NCBI RefSeq assembly: GCF_910592395.1
Contig: NC_088321.1
Coordinates: 5,210,001-5,274,000 of the forward strand
Direction: 5' to 3'
DNA: 64,000 nt
From: Lineus longissimus
Taxonomy: Eukaryota > Nemertea > Pilidiophora > Heteronemertea > Lineidae
The notes beneath the pieces are model-generated. The model made no database searches and was not told where the DNA came from. It worked only from the letters and a program-made list of their open reading frames with translations. Each line of letters begins with the position of its first letter. Position 1 is the first letter of the stretch. Positions 38,301 through 45,784 of the stretch are shown in pieces. The translations under genes were made by a program, and so were the position numbers.

Positions 38301-39807
38301 TCTATGTTGATTTAAACCTCCCGCCATGTCTTCGGAAGTGTTCTCGGAAGGATTCAGTTCAATCTCGTCCCCAGGAAGTGGGTATTTCGAGTCAGGTGAA
38401 TTGGTGAAGATAGACCAATTTAGCCCCCTCCCCCCCAAATCCTCATCCTTCTGACTCTCAATAAGTCCTTCTGAGACTGTTATCTCGAGGCGATGGAGTG
38501 GAACCATCTCGAGTCCTTCTGACACCTTATAGTGGTGCGCTATTCTCAACCATCATTACCCTTCCTTTTCATGCTATTACTAATTCCAACCATGACACTT
38601 CCCTCTCATAGTCATACATGCTAGAGCTATCTCTAACCATGACGATGTCTCGAACTTATATTGCAAAAACGTCACTTGAGGCAGTAGGGCATTCTGTAGA
38701 GACATAATGTTCGTGATTTTACTTCAAATTACAGTAGAACCTCCCTTAGCGGACACCTCCCTATTAAGGACAACCTCTCTATTAAGGACACTAGTTTTGG
38801 TCCCAAATTGGTTGTTTCCATTCAATTTGACCTCTCTAATCAGGACACTTCTATTAAGGACAGCACTTGTCAGTCCCGAGGGTGTCCTTAGTAGTGAGGT
38901 TCTACTGTCATGAGTTTTTGGTGCCTAACCTACCTATCAAACCATCAAAAGTCGATGTCTCGAACTTATATTGCAAAAACGTCACTTGAGGCAGTAGGGC
39001 ATTCTGTAGGGACATAATGTTCTTTATCTTACTCGAAACCACCAGTAACCGCGGTGGAAAATCGGCGCGGCTTCCCTGACGATCGTACTTCAGCGACCGC
39101 GATCGCGATAACACAACCTCGGCATGCTCATTATCATAAATGCCCTGATCGCTATGCTGTCCGTTGGAATCGCTGCGCTGACGACGCGGGCTCACAAACA
39201 CCGCCCCGCCATCAGAATAACTCCTCGTGTGTTCCTTGACTAACTTTTCTTTCTGATTTCTCGCCGCAGTCTGTCCGCTTACAGGACGCTCTTTGCCAAT
39301 ATTTTCCGAGTCCGGCTCAGACTTATTTTTCCTGTGTTCCGTATTCGTCTGATTATTGCCACCCTTACGATCCGCGCTGTTCTGCTGTTCAATCTCTCCC
39401 TGCGCGGATATATTCGTGCGTCGGTCCGCCTCCGCTTCCCGACCGAGTCTCTCGCGTTCCTGAGTCGTTTCGTCGCGAGCATTGTCCACATCCTGATCAC
39501 CACTCGTGCAGTCACCCGCCCCATTCCTTGGCACCTCCTCCTCAGGATTCCTCCGAGTCCGACCTTTCTTCTCACCACTACCGACTGAATCCACCGCTTT
39601 CTCGCACTTTGAAATCGGCTCACTCCCCGCCTCCTTTGATTTCACCCGCTCCGTTTTTCCTCGATTTTCCGAATACCCACTTTCACCGTCTTTGACGTTA
39701 ACTCTGGAACCACTGGAATGCCCATGTCTTCGCTTCTTCTCTTTTGATCTATTCTGGGATTGCTCTGGTGGTCCAGGCCCACCTGTAACATCCCTGGAGT
39801 CTGCCAT
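23254..39807 (-). CDS. DUF4347-NEK family kinase fusion gene (10 exons seen)
   Basis: Ten exons with GT-AG borders; phases agree at every junction except between exons 6 and 7. Residues 1-250 are charged and low-complexity. About 250-405 match DUF4347: a strand [11 protein letters not shown], then [28 protein letters not shown] (His311-Gly) and [20 protein letters not shown] (Ala-Cys364). His-Gly and Ala-Cys after hydrophobic strands is the clan CD (caspase-fold) dyad pattern, so a peptidase-like role is possible but unproven. The kinase begins at about 434: glycine loop GKGAYG, Lys462, then HRD, DFG and SPE. Sequence such as [17 protein letters not shown] is closest to NEK8/NEK9. Subdomains III-V are not found, so the gene may be broken, mis-assembled or may have a diverged exon. 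Confidence 0.75.
23869..23997 (-). CDS. DUF4347-NEK gene, exon 9: kinase helix F
   Basis: 43 codons in phase 0: [20 protein letters not shown], then [14 protein letters not shown]. This wording is very close to the equivalent region of NEK8. Confidence 0.9.
24290..24880. repeat. About 64-bp degenerate tandem repeat in a kinase intron
   Basis: Nine diverged units around TGGTACCATTTNTAAACCTA, each with GACATGACCATTC and CTCAATGAGCACTTTC. The array starts 13 bases after the exon 8 donor but does not include it. Confidence 0.85.
24893..25034 (-). CDS. DUF4347-NEK gene, exon 8: catalytic and activation loops
   Basis: Encodes the catalytic Asp, Lys and Asn ([10 protein letters not shown]), the metal-binding DFG in KVGDFGISK, and the activation segment [11 protein letters not shown]. 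All key catalytic residues are present, so the kinase looks active as far as it is visible. Confidence 0.9.
25660..26060. mobile_element. tRNA-derived SINE, copy 1 (degenerate head)
   Basis: Shares its body with the copy at 49786: GCGTGGCTTTCGAGGAACG, CTATGCCAGGGCAGGTTA, CACCAAGTGAGAAACATGAG, and GGAGGAGGAATACTCC near the end. The head has only a degenerate B-box-like GGGTTTAATCC. Confidence 0.7.
26202..26832. mobile_element. TGTGACC-family MITE with a nested second element
   Basis: The outer ends TGTGGCCCACCAC... and ...GTGGTGGGTCACA are inverted copies and match the family copy at 33076. The outer element is interrupted after ACACCAGGACATAAGAGT and resumes at ACTACTATTATAG. Confidence 0.7.
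26276..26711. mobile_element. Nested foldback element with ACGTCCAC ends
   Basis: Starts ACGTCCACTACATAAAACGC and ends with the imperfect complement ..GTTGTGGACGT. It lies wholly inside the 26202-26832 element. Non-coding. Confidence 0.6.
26950..27069 (-). CDS. DUF4347-NEK gene, exon 7: kinase helices D-E
   Basis: 120 nt encoding [20 protein letters not shown], then [15 protein letters not shown], which leads into the catalytic loop. It needs a phase-2 donor upstream, but exon 6 ends in phase 0, so an exon of 3n+2 bases is missing between them. Confidence 0.85.
27140..27535. repeat. About 133-bp tandem repeat (3 copies)
   Basis: Unit with ACAGAACATAGAG, ATAATGATAATAATCATGAG and TATAGCGCTAAATC...CGCTCAAAGCGCTTCACA. 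The AGCGCT words resemble common 3' tails of LINE/SINE elements. Directly upstream of the exon 7 acceptor. Confidence 0.85.
27808..29172. mobile_element. Foldback transposon, arms about 125 bp
   Basis: The left arm (TTAAAGGCCGACGCGGTTCG, AATTTGAATTTG..., GTAGACTGATGTACAAATAC) is an imperfect complement of the right arm (GTATTTGTATATCAGTCTAC ... TTACGAACCTAGGCCTTTAA). The pogo MITE cluster lies between them. A fragment of the right arm recurs at about 40.55 kb. Confidence 0.6.
27929..28571. mobile_element. Pogo-like MITE expanded by an 84-bp tandem array
   Basis: Outer ends CAGTGGAACCTCCCTTAGCG and ...GGTTCCACTG. Between them, about five units of 84 bp each start with the left terminus CAGTAGAACCTCTCTATTG, so the terminal repeat itself has been amplified. 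A normal MITE right half follows. Confidence 0.8.
29301..29416 (-). CDS. DUF4347-NEK gene, exon 6: kinase glycine loop and Lys
   Basis: Completes the loop as GKGAYG and encodes [18 protein letters not shown], with the ATP-binding Lys in VILKEI, then AERQLALNE at the start of helix C. The RR/K-DDDSLV wording is shared with NEK8/NEK9-type kinases. It ends in phase 0. Confidence 0.85.
29560..30280. repeat. 62/89-bp tandem repeat
   Basis: Units of GAAGGTTTTAAAGGGAAGC..., TATGGGAATGATTCCC.., CGACCAACAGTTACATGAAA. Some units carry the first 27 bases twice, which gives two lengths. The word TTTAAAGGGAAGCTATGGGA also occurs, reversed, in the LINE tail at 30.9 kb. Confidence 0.9.
30506..30721 (+). 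other. Unassigned short ORF with Ser/Asp-rich N-terminus
   Basis: A 71-codon plus-strand frame begins [20 protein letters not shown] and continues with [17 protein letters not shown]. The Ser-rich start followed by an 'FEP' block recalls the beginning of P2X7-like/zinc-binding proteins that are multiplied in invertebrate genomes, but it is too short for a firm call. It stops at 30721 without an obvious splice donor. Confidence 0.2.
30880..31230 (-). pseudogene. LINE reverse transcriptase tail, frameshifted
   Basis: The minus strand shows [20 protein letters not shown], then in another frame [18 protein letters not shown] and [14 protein letters not shown], the usual C-terminus of CR1/L2-type ORF2. 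At least one frameshift separates the parts. Confidence 0.65.
31598..32245. repeat. 47-bp tandem repeat (about 14 copies)
   Basis: Unit around GTCGCAATGTGGCAGAATGT, TGGTGATCGCACTGATGACG and CCTAG, with exact 47-base spacing. Every unit has alternative bases at the same few sites. Located in the intron between exons 5 and 6. Confidence 0.95.
32462..32565 (-). CDS. DUF4347-NEK gene, exon 5: linker and start of kinase
   Basis: 104 nt, phase 2 in and phase 1 out. Encodes a short linker and [13 protein letters not shown], the first strand and the start of the glycine-rich loop. This exon physically links the DUF4347 and kinase parts. Confidence 0.8.
32665..32842. mobile_element. Complete pogo-like MITE (178 bp)
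   Basis: Runs from CAGTAGAACCTCTCTATTAA to ..AGGGAGGTTCTACTG, with the internal words GTCAAATTGAATGG and ACCAATTTGGGACC shared by the other copies. Its left end abuts the right end of another partial copy (32618-32664), without spacing. Confidence 0.85.
32873..32937 (-). CDS. DUF4347-NEK gene, exon 4: end of DUF4347
   Basis: 65 nt, phase 0 in and phase 2 out, encoding [20 protein letters not shown]. In DUF4347 the Cys block and helix are followed by a strand and a Ser/Asp turn (tGa-dVaaSdd), which this resembles. Confidence 0.7.
33031..33640. mobile_element. Foldback element with AACAGCGTCCACCAGG arms
   Basis: The left arm (AAACAGCGTCCACCAGGTTT...) and right arm are inverted copies for well over 100 bp if the nested MITE at 33076 is removed. 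A second copy is at 45036-45647. The words AGTTGTTGTCTAAAAT and ATTTTAGACAACATCTCCC form the inner arms. Confidence 0.7.
33076..33270. mobile_element. TGTGACC-family MITE nested in the 33.0-kb foldback element
   Basis: Ends ATATGTGACCCGTTCCAGCA and its complement ..AGAACAGGTCACATAT; inner arms CAGTCGCATGTCG. This is an uninterrupted copy of the family whose copy at 26202 carries an insertion. Confidence 0.75.
33908..34437. mobile_element. Pogo-like MITE interrupted by two insertions
   Basis: A diverged copy begins AATGGAACATCTCTAAGCGG and has the usual inner words (TTTTGGTCCCAAATTGG). It is interrupted first by a short CTTCGTCCCTAGTG...CATAAGGCC segment that resembles the GTF2E2 intron 1 unit, and then, at GTGTCC|TTAA, by the element at 34120. 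It resumes with TAGAGCGGTTCTTAAGTA. Confidence 0.65.
34120..34417. mobile_element. PiggyBac-like MITE, TTAA target duplication
   Basis: Terminal inverted repeats CCTCTTGAATCC / GGATTCAAGAGG flanked on both sides by TTAA. The interrupted host sequence is the pogo MITE word GTGTCCTTAATAGAG, in which TTAA occurs once, so the duplication is directly visible. Confidence 0.75.
34457..34636 (-). CDS. DUF4347-NEK gene, exon 3: Ala-Cys block
   Basis: 60 codons, phase 0 on both sides. Contains [20 protein letters not shown], matching the second DUF4347 block (strand, then C-x-A-x-G, then a helix), and LEALLG before the donor GTAAGT. A 132-bp tandem array fills the intron just upstream of the acceptor. 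Confidence 0.8.
34640..37255. repeat. 132-bp tandem repeat (about 19 copies)
   Basis: Unit around GCTGAACCTTTTTTAGCCAC, GACCAAGCTGGCTACCCAGT, GGTTATCACTGGCGGTGGTA and GTTAAGGTCAGGTCAGTGCA. Blocks of several units are repeated as higher-order units. It fills the intron between exons 2 and 3 of the kinase gene. Confidence 0.95.
37365..37395. mobile_element. Pogo-like MITE left-end stub
   Basis: Only TACAGTAGAACCTCTCTATT and a few following bases of the family are present before unrelated sequence begins. Confidence 0.6.
37565..37665 (-). CDS. DUF4347-NEK gene, exon 2: His-Gly block
   Basis: 101 nt, entered in phase 1 from exon 1 and left in phase 0. Encodes [20 protein letters not shown] then PVGVIQLC. 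The His-Gly after a hydrophobic strand corresponds to the DUF4347 'HilSHG-pG-lqlg' block. Confidence 0.8.
37901..38045. mobile_element. Pogo-like MITE (145 bp)
   Basis: CAGTAGAACC...AGGTGTCCACTG with the family's internal words; the right end is slightly shortened. It is flanked by TA on both sides. Confidence 0.8.
38641..38724. repeat. Partial copy of kinase-gene exon 1 in intron 1
   Basis: This segment repeats the exon 1 sequence at 38952-39035 (GATGTCTCGAACTTATATTG..., GGGCATTCTGTAG.GACATAA) with a few mismatches, in the same orientation, 311 bases away. A pogo MITE lies between the copies. It lacks the donor site. Confidence 0.85.
38732..38907. mobile_element. Complete pogo-like MITE (176 bp)
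   Basis: From CAGTAGAACCTCCCTTAGCG to ..GAGGTTCTACTG, containing TTTTGGTCCCAAATTGG and TCAATTTGACCTCTCTAATC. It stands 26 bases downstream of the exon 1 donor. Confidence 0.85.
38934..39807 (-). CDS. DUF4347-NEK gene, exon 1: charged N-terminus and start of DUF4347
   Basis: ATG at 39807 in good context (ATCAACATGG), 291 codons plus one base, ending TTGATAG|GTAGGT. Residues 1-245 are rich in Arg, Glu, Ser, Lys and Gly and likely disordered. The last 45 residues ([20 protein letters not shown], then the strand [10 protein letters not shown]) start the DUF4347 fold. No signal peptide, so a cytoplasmic or nuclear protein is likely. Confidence 0.75.
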
Positions 39808-40755
39808 GTTGATGACAACAGCGTTCCAGGACTAGGCTTTTGCTTTGTTTGTTAAGGACGGCACAAGTGTCAGGTCATCACAGTTGCATGCTCACGTCAG
39901 CAGTGTCCTAGAGATTCTGATTCTGAAGGAACAATCATATTCAATTAGCCTACAATTATGTACAATCATGTTAATCACATCGTCATCAACTATAATTTTA
40001 AAAGGTTACGTGTTCACCTGTGGTCCAGTTAAATAGAAATCCACTAATCACACAATGCTGTACTGCAGTTATGGCCAGAGCCCTCTATTAAAAACTGTGT
40101 ACATTACGTGTACATTGTTGTTCATAAGTTTTGGTAAAAAAAGTACACCTTGGACCAATCAATCTGCACAAAATTTTATATGTGTCAAGAAGAACCCTTT
40201 GCTATAGTATAATAAAGTTTCAAAACAATCCAATACCGATTGCCTGCAAAAAAAATGATTTCCGTACACCATATCCATCAAAACGTCACTGACGCATCGA
40301 TATGGCGCTGTCAAAATACAAGTTTTAAACTGACCAGTGAGATCACATTTTCTTAAATATATTATCAAAAAGCATATTTCTGTGATGGCCTGACGCTGTA
40401 GATTAAGAATCAACCACAGATTGAGAATTAATTCCACTTTGGTCCATCCCAGCCATGTGTTTACCACAACTTGACATTTTAATAAGCTCTATGTAACTGT
40501 GCACACTTCCGTTTGTGGATGAATACACGTCTCTGCCCTAGTATATTATGAGTACAAATTTGTTTAAACTTGGTAATGGTATTCATAATATCTGTATATC
40601 AGTCTTCACAACGGCAATGTCGAAATTTATATTTAGTACGTATTTCCGGAATTAGACATTTTAAAATTTTAACCTGTAAGCAGCGTAGTTTTTTATTTGT
40701 TAACCGCGTCATATCGTGTAATTGATTAGATTACACATCCTCATCTAACAGCCGC
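39808..40755. other. Region upstream of the kinase gene, no gene seen
   Basis: About 950 bp before the exon 1 start. I see no convincing open frame, promoter box or repeat apart from a foldback-arm fragment at about 40.55-40.65 kb that resembles 29.0-29.1 kb. Confidence 0.5.
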
Positions 40756-40774
40756 TTCCTCTTGCATGCTGTAG

Positions 40775-41035
40775 CCATGATTCAGCTCAAAAACCATGAT
40801 TTAGCTCAAAAGCTCAAAAACCATGATTTAGCTCAAAAGCTCAAAAACCATGATTCAGCTCAAAAGCTCAAAAACCATGATTCAGCTCAAAAGCTCAAAA
40901 ACCATGATTTAGCTCAAAAGCTCAAAAACCATGATTCAGCTCAAAAGCTCAAAAACCATGATTCAGCTCAAAAGCTCAAATACCATGATTCAGCTCAAAA
41001 GCTCAAAAGCCATGATTCAGCTCAAAAACTGGTGC
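40775..41035. repeat. 27-bp tandem repeat (about 10 copies)
   Basis: Unit CTCAAAAACCATGATTCAGC plus TCAAAAG. Because 27 is a multiple of three, one frame stays open as repeats of KNHDSAQKL, which is a by-product of the repeat and not evidence of a gene. Confidence 0.95.
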
Positions 41036-41175
41036 CAGTAGTGTTCTGAAACCAAACTACACTGCGCTGACGTTCTAATCTAAGGGGATTCCCCATCGAA
41101 TTTCTGAGTGTTGCTTGGGCTTAGGTGAATCACAAACATAGGACGCCATATAACGTCTTACGCAATGCACGGTCG

Positions 41176-42315
41176 GAGCAACTGCAGAATAGCTGGGACA
41201 CTCTGTGCTAAATGCTAGGAATTGTGTACATAGGGTAGTTGTAAAACAAGAAACACAGAAACGAAACAGAAACACAGAAACACAGAAACGAAACGCAGAA
41301 ACCAGTCTTGTGGCGAATTCTGGTCTGCAGACTCCATCTTGTTGCCATGGTTGTGGCCGCGAACGCGGGTGTAACTAAAACTGGTATTCAGTCGGAATGG
41401 AAGGAGGAATGCTCATTTCCCAATATCCCTTTTAGCCTCATCAACGTGTGCGCAGATTGGCAGCATCCAGCCTTGATCGTGCCCCTGACCTCCCCAATAC
41501 ACTACATGTATGTACTACACGGCGTAAATAGAAAATAGTCCTTCGAATAGCGAGTCCTGTTCTTTTGTACATTCCATGGCCTGTGCACGACACTAGGCTG
41601 AACTTCCCTACTGCAACCTCATTAACATAAACAGATATTTAAAGGGACTATTTAAAGGCAGCAGCTGGGCAGGCAAGATTGAGTTACTCCAAGTCCAAGT
41701 CTAGTGCCCGCCCGCCCCCCCCCCCCTCCCACTTTACTCTATTCTAGTCGCCAAAATTGGTCTCTCACGTCTCACATAACGTCGAAATGATTCACCCATG
41801 TACTGGTACCGTACCTTGCATTTAGTGCTGCATCAGACGGGATTTGTAGGATGATCCTGGTACTTCATGTAAATTGAACACTACAAGGCAAGATGTTGCA
41901 CTGCACCTTCATTTAAAATAACATGCTGTAGGAATCGAATCGAACCTACCAAAGTACTACACCACCACCTCAAAAGACTTCATTCTTATCGTGCCGCCCC
42001 CCCCCCCCCCCAAGTTGCTCCATGTATCCCCTCAACAACTCTATTGCATTCCGGCTGGCCGCAACCCACCAACCTCAGATTTTACTTTTAAACGACAATA
42101 ACAACGGATTGGGCAAGGAAAGTATCGGCGTGCCGCTTGATTCCAACTTTTATGACTACCCGTTTGATTTTCGTTTCTGCGTTTCGTTTCTGCGTTTCTG
42201 TTTCGTTTCTGTGTTTCTTGTTTTACAACTACCCGTGTACATAATGTACAGAGGAACAGAGTGTAGGCCTACATAGTCATAACGCAGAGCTACTACTGTC
42301 CCGGCTATTCTGTAG
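41176..42315. mobile_element. 1.1-kb foldback element with ACTGCAGAATAGC ends
   Basis: Arms of about 130 bp: AACTGCAGAATAGCTGGGAC, then GGGTAGTTGTAAAACAAG and the GAAACACAGAAACG-type stretch, mirrored at 42160-42315. The centre holds C runs (41708-41730, 41996-42011) and no transposase. A small relative is at 45387-45513. Confidence 0.7.
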
Positions 42316-43839
42316 TTAGGCCATAGGCCCCCTATAGGCCTACATTCACTTATTGACTAATTGAGACATCTAGGCTTCGACATTTTTTCAAACTTAATCA
42401 ATAACTCTGTGTGATTGAGAGTTTGACATGATGACTGGTGTGTGATTTAACTGTAATGAATGCGAAATGACTTTTTTGTAACTTTTTTGTTTTTCTTGGA
42501 ATGCCATCTCAATTTTCCTTAGATACGCCCAAAACATTTAATTTCTGGCGATATCTTTTGATGAAAAAACATATACTCTTTCTCTTCATTTGGTTATTCT
42601 CCAAAATTTCGTTCTCTAGAAGGTAAAATATTACAAAAGAAACCGAAAAATTTGTACCTGTCAAAGTTTGGCTTCCATCTTGTTTTTTAGTTCATAAAAA
42701 AATTCTGGGAGGCGCTCGCAGTGAAAGCCGACAGATGGTGCACAAGTGCACATCCGTTTTTTCGGGGCTGGATTTGTTTATAAATTTCCTCCGCACTTCC
42801 GCTAGTTTTGTCGTTATTATTGGTCAGATTCTACGGAAAATTGTTTAATTGTATTCATAAAGGTATATGTTCCGCGCTAATTACCGATTAGCGCCATCTT
42901 AAGATTGCGCTGCGCATTCTTAGGATCGTTTAATTGCGCGGCAATCTCGAGATCGCGCAAGGGTGAGCGTGCGCTTTTTGCCGATTTAATTGCGCATTTT
43001 AGAGATGATGATACTTTTACATGTTCAGCTTTGCATTGCCATTGGTAGCTTTATTTTTCACCTAATTTTTTGCTACACCAACAGTCACATTACTGTCATG
43101 TGACTGTCTATGGGATGCTGAAAGTAAATTAATTTAATACCGGCCAAAGTTGACTGTCGAGTGGTTGATTTATATTTTGTACCTCAGGCCATACCTCAGG
43201 CCATGGAGGTATTATTAAGATAACTGCAGGCCATGGAGGTATTATTAAGATACCTCCATGCTCAGGCATTCGTTTGAGAAGGGAGACACTTAGGCCTACA
43301 TGTAAGGTTTTATGTTATCTTCTCATTATAAATACTGTTTTATATTTCAGGTTATCCCCTAACACAGCTTGCTGATGGACATCCAACCTGAGAGCAATGC
43401 TTTTGAAAATTAATGATTGATCAAGTACATTTGGTTGTAATCTTGCATCCGGATTTACTTAATGAATAAAGAGATACATCTAATAACTGAGATTTTATTA
43501 TACGTTTATAATTATTTTATTTATAATAACATCCCAATAGTATTTACATTTCCTTGATATATATGATTACACAATACAATGTTTATGATATTTACACTTA
43601 CAGTCGCACAATATTGTCATGGAACTTAGTTTATTCACCAATTAATGATAATTGATAATTGGTAATTGGTAATTATATGTAAATTAGCGTTCTGTAATAG
43701 TGATCATTTCACCAAAAATTATCAATGAATATTAATCATGATAATTAGTAAGTGCTAAAATTGGCTTGTGTCAAGTCAAATATGAACATATCATCATCTC
43801 AGAAGCCTAATTAGCAGTGGCAGGTAATTAATGCAGCCA

Positions 43840-44160
43840 TGCCTTTGATAATGTGAACAGATCTCACTATGACACTTTGACCAATATTTTATACTGACCA
43901 TCATCTCAGAAGCCGCTAAGGCGGCCATGCCTTTAATAATGTGAACAGATCTCACTATGACACTTTGACCAATATTTTATACTGACCATCATCTCAGAAG
44001 CCGCTAAGGCGGCCATGCCTTTAATAATGTGAACAGATCTCACTATGACACTTTGACCAATATTTACTGACCATCATCTCAGAAGCCTAATTAGCAGTGG
44101 TAATTAATGCGGCCATGCCTTTGATAATGTGAACAGATCTCAGTATGACACTTTTTGACG
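43840..44160. repeat. About 90-100-bp tandem repeat inside the 2-kb transposon (4 copies)
   Basis: Units of GCGGCCATGCCTTTAATAAT, GTGAACAGATCTCACTATGA, CACTTTGACCAATATTTTAT and CCATCATCTCAGAAGCC. Confidence 0.85.
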
Positions 44161-44418
44161 AATATGATATGACTTCGTCTCCACAAGGGACGACATTTTC
44201 TTTGTCACCAAAGGTGGGATTATAGTCTAATGAATAACGTAGGGGACAACATTTTCTTTCGCACTAAGTGTCCTTTATTCACATTGATGATTATGAACGG
44301 CCCCTTACCCCGGTGTAATGTTTTTGAGTGTTTCTGTTTTTGAGTGTTTCCCCTGATTGTTTGGGAACGCTCAAAAATAGATTGACGAGTTTTTCTGTGT
44401 ATCCCTCCTATTGAAAAG

Positions 44419-44832
44419 TCATGGTCTCTCTAGCTGCCTATTGTTTGGAAACACTGAAACATGGGGAACAACCACAGATGTTACACCGGCCCTTACCATA
44501 AATCTAACAATCCCTGAACAATCATTGAACAATAGAACGAATTCTACTACTATAGTTTTACCTGTTGTTGTGGGACTCGTTTTCTTGTAACATTGCAGAA
44601 GTTGATGGGACTTTTCACAAAATTCAAGCCCATGAGCCGTGCGGAAGATTATTGTTGGAATGGCAACCCATAGTTCATATATTTCATCATAATTTATGCA
44701 GTCTGATGTTGCAAATTCTCGGAGAGAACATAATAAGTCAGTTATATTATTTGCAGGACAATCATTCATCATTCGTTCATTGGCTCGCAAGACCCCCCAA
44801 CTCCCTTGCGCGATCTCGAGATTGCCGCGCAA
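44419..44832 (-). other. Unrecognised ORF inside the 2-kb transposon
   Basis: 137 codons with ordinary residue composition in the middle (ITDLLCSLREFATSDCINYD, then FRTAHGLEFCEKSHQLLQCY). No transposase motif is recognised. It overlaps the right arm of the transposon, so the start is doubtful. It may be an exon of an unknown transposase or chance. Confidence 0.2.
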
Positions 44833-45035
44833 TTATAGGATCCTAAGAATGCGCAGCGCAATCTTAAGATAGCGCAGATCGGTAAAATGCGCGGAACATA
44901 TACACTACTAATGACTTATGCCGAATATATGTTGACATATGCGTGTATTTTGGCTTGATGACGATTTGAAAACGCCAAAATTACCAGTCATCCGATCGGC
45001 GAAACAGCGTCCACCACTCATCTCATGCACTGCAC

Positions 45036-45647
45036 CAGCGTCCACCTGGTTTAAAATTCAGGCATAAAGTCATCAAAATGAAATTTAGTGGCCATAAACG
45101 TAATAACTACACCATGAAACACATTTCCTGAAAATTTTTATGACATTTGGGTGTAAGACTGAGATGTTGTCTTACTCGGACTCTTATCTCTAAAATCACA
45201 GGGGCAGCTGGGCTCTGTATTGTCTATAGGCCTATTGACACTATTGACTGTAGTCTGTTGTCAGTGTTGACCAGGTCCAGGAAGCCCTATCCAGTTCAAA
45301 TCCAACACGGCCGCCGACAGGGTGGTGGACGCTGGTATATTTTAGACAACAACTCGCTAATCTAGCTAGCACCCAAATGGGCCTTTGTCTGCAGAATAGC
45401 CGGGACAGTAGTAGCTCTGTACATTATGTACACTCTGTCCCTCTGTACATTATGTACACATTCCTATCATTTAGCACAGAGTGTCACTGAGTGTCCCTGC
45501 TATTCTGCAGTTGCTCACACAAATGTCATGAAACGATCAGGAAATGTGGAAAAATGAAAATGTCCTTATTTCATTTAGGCCTATTATGACCATTATATTT
45601 TATTTTGATGACTTTAATGCATTTAAACCTGGTGGACGCTGTTAAGT
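45036..45647. mobile_element. Foldback element with CAGCGTCCACCTGG arms, copy 2
   Basis: Same family as 33031-33640: AGCGTCCACCTGGTTTAAAA on the left and ...TTTAAACCTGGTGGACGCTG on the right, with the inner arms AAGTCATCAAAATGAAATTT and AAATGTCATGAAACGATCAG. The right arm is interrupted by the element at 45387. Confidence 0.7.
45387..45513. mobile_element. 125-bp MITE (CTGCAGAATAGC family) nested in a foldback arm
   Basis: CTGCAGAATAGCCGGGACAG on the left and ..GTCCCTGCTATTCTGCAG on the right; inside are two copies of CTGTACATTATGTACA. Its ends match the 1.1-kb element at 41176. Confidence 0.75.
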
Positions 45648-45784
45648 ATGACCCAAAATTACAGCTGCTGACACCTGAGAATCTGAAATTGAAGTGAAAC
45701 TCTTTTTTCTGTCTCTTTGGGAAGGTGTAAATGCTGATGGCGACTCTAATCTCACTCTGATAGAAGATCCGCCTTCTTGGATCA

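Larger units (their letters stand above)
42868..44898. mobile_element. 2-kb DNA transposon with about 98-bp terminal inverted repeats
   Basis: Arms start TGTTCCGCGC and share CTTAAGATTGCGCTGCGCAT, TTGCGCGGCAATCTCGAGAT and CGCGCAAGGG at about 90% identity. TATA flanks both ends (42864-42867 and 44899-44902), suggesting a TATA (or TA) target duplication. The inside has an AATAAA near 43.47 kb, a 4-copy tandem repeat and one unrecognised minus-strand frame. Superfamily not assigned. Confidence 0.75.

Noticed and set aside
40762-41049. 95-codon frame of nine-residue repeats (KNHDSAQKL)
   Set aside because: A direct consequence of a 27-bp tandem repeat; no start context, splice signal or homology supports expression.
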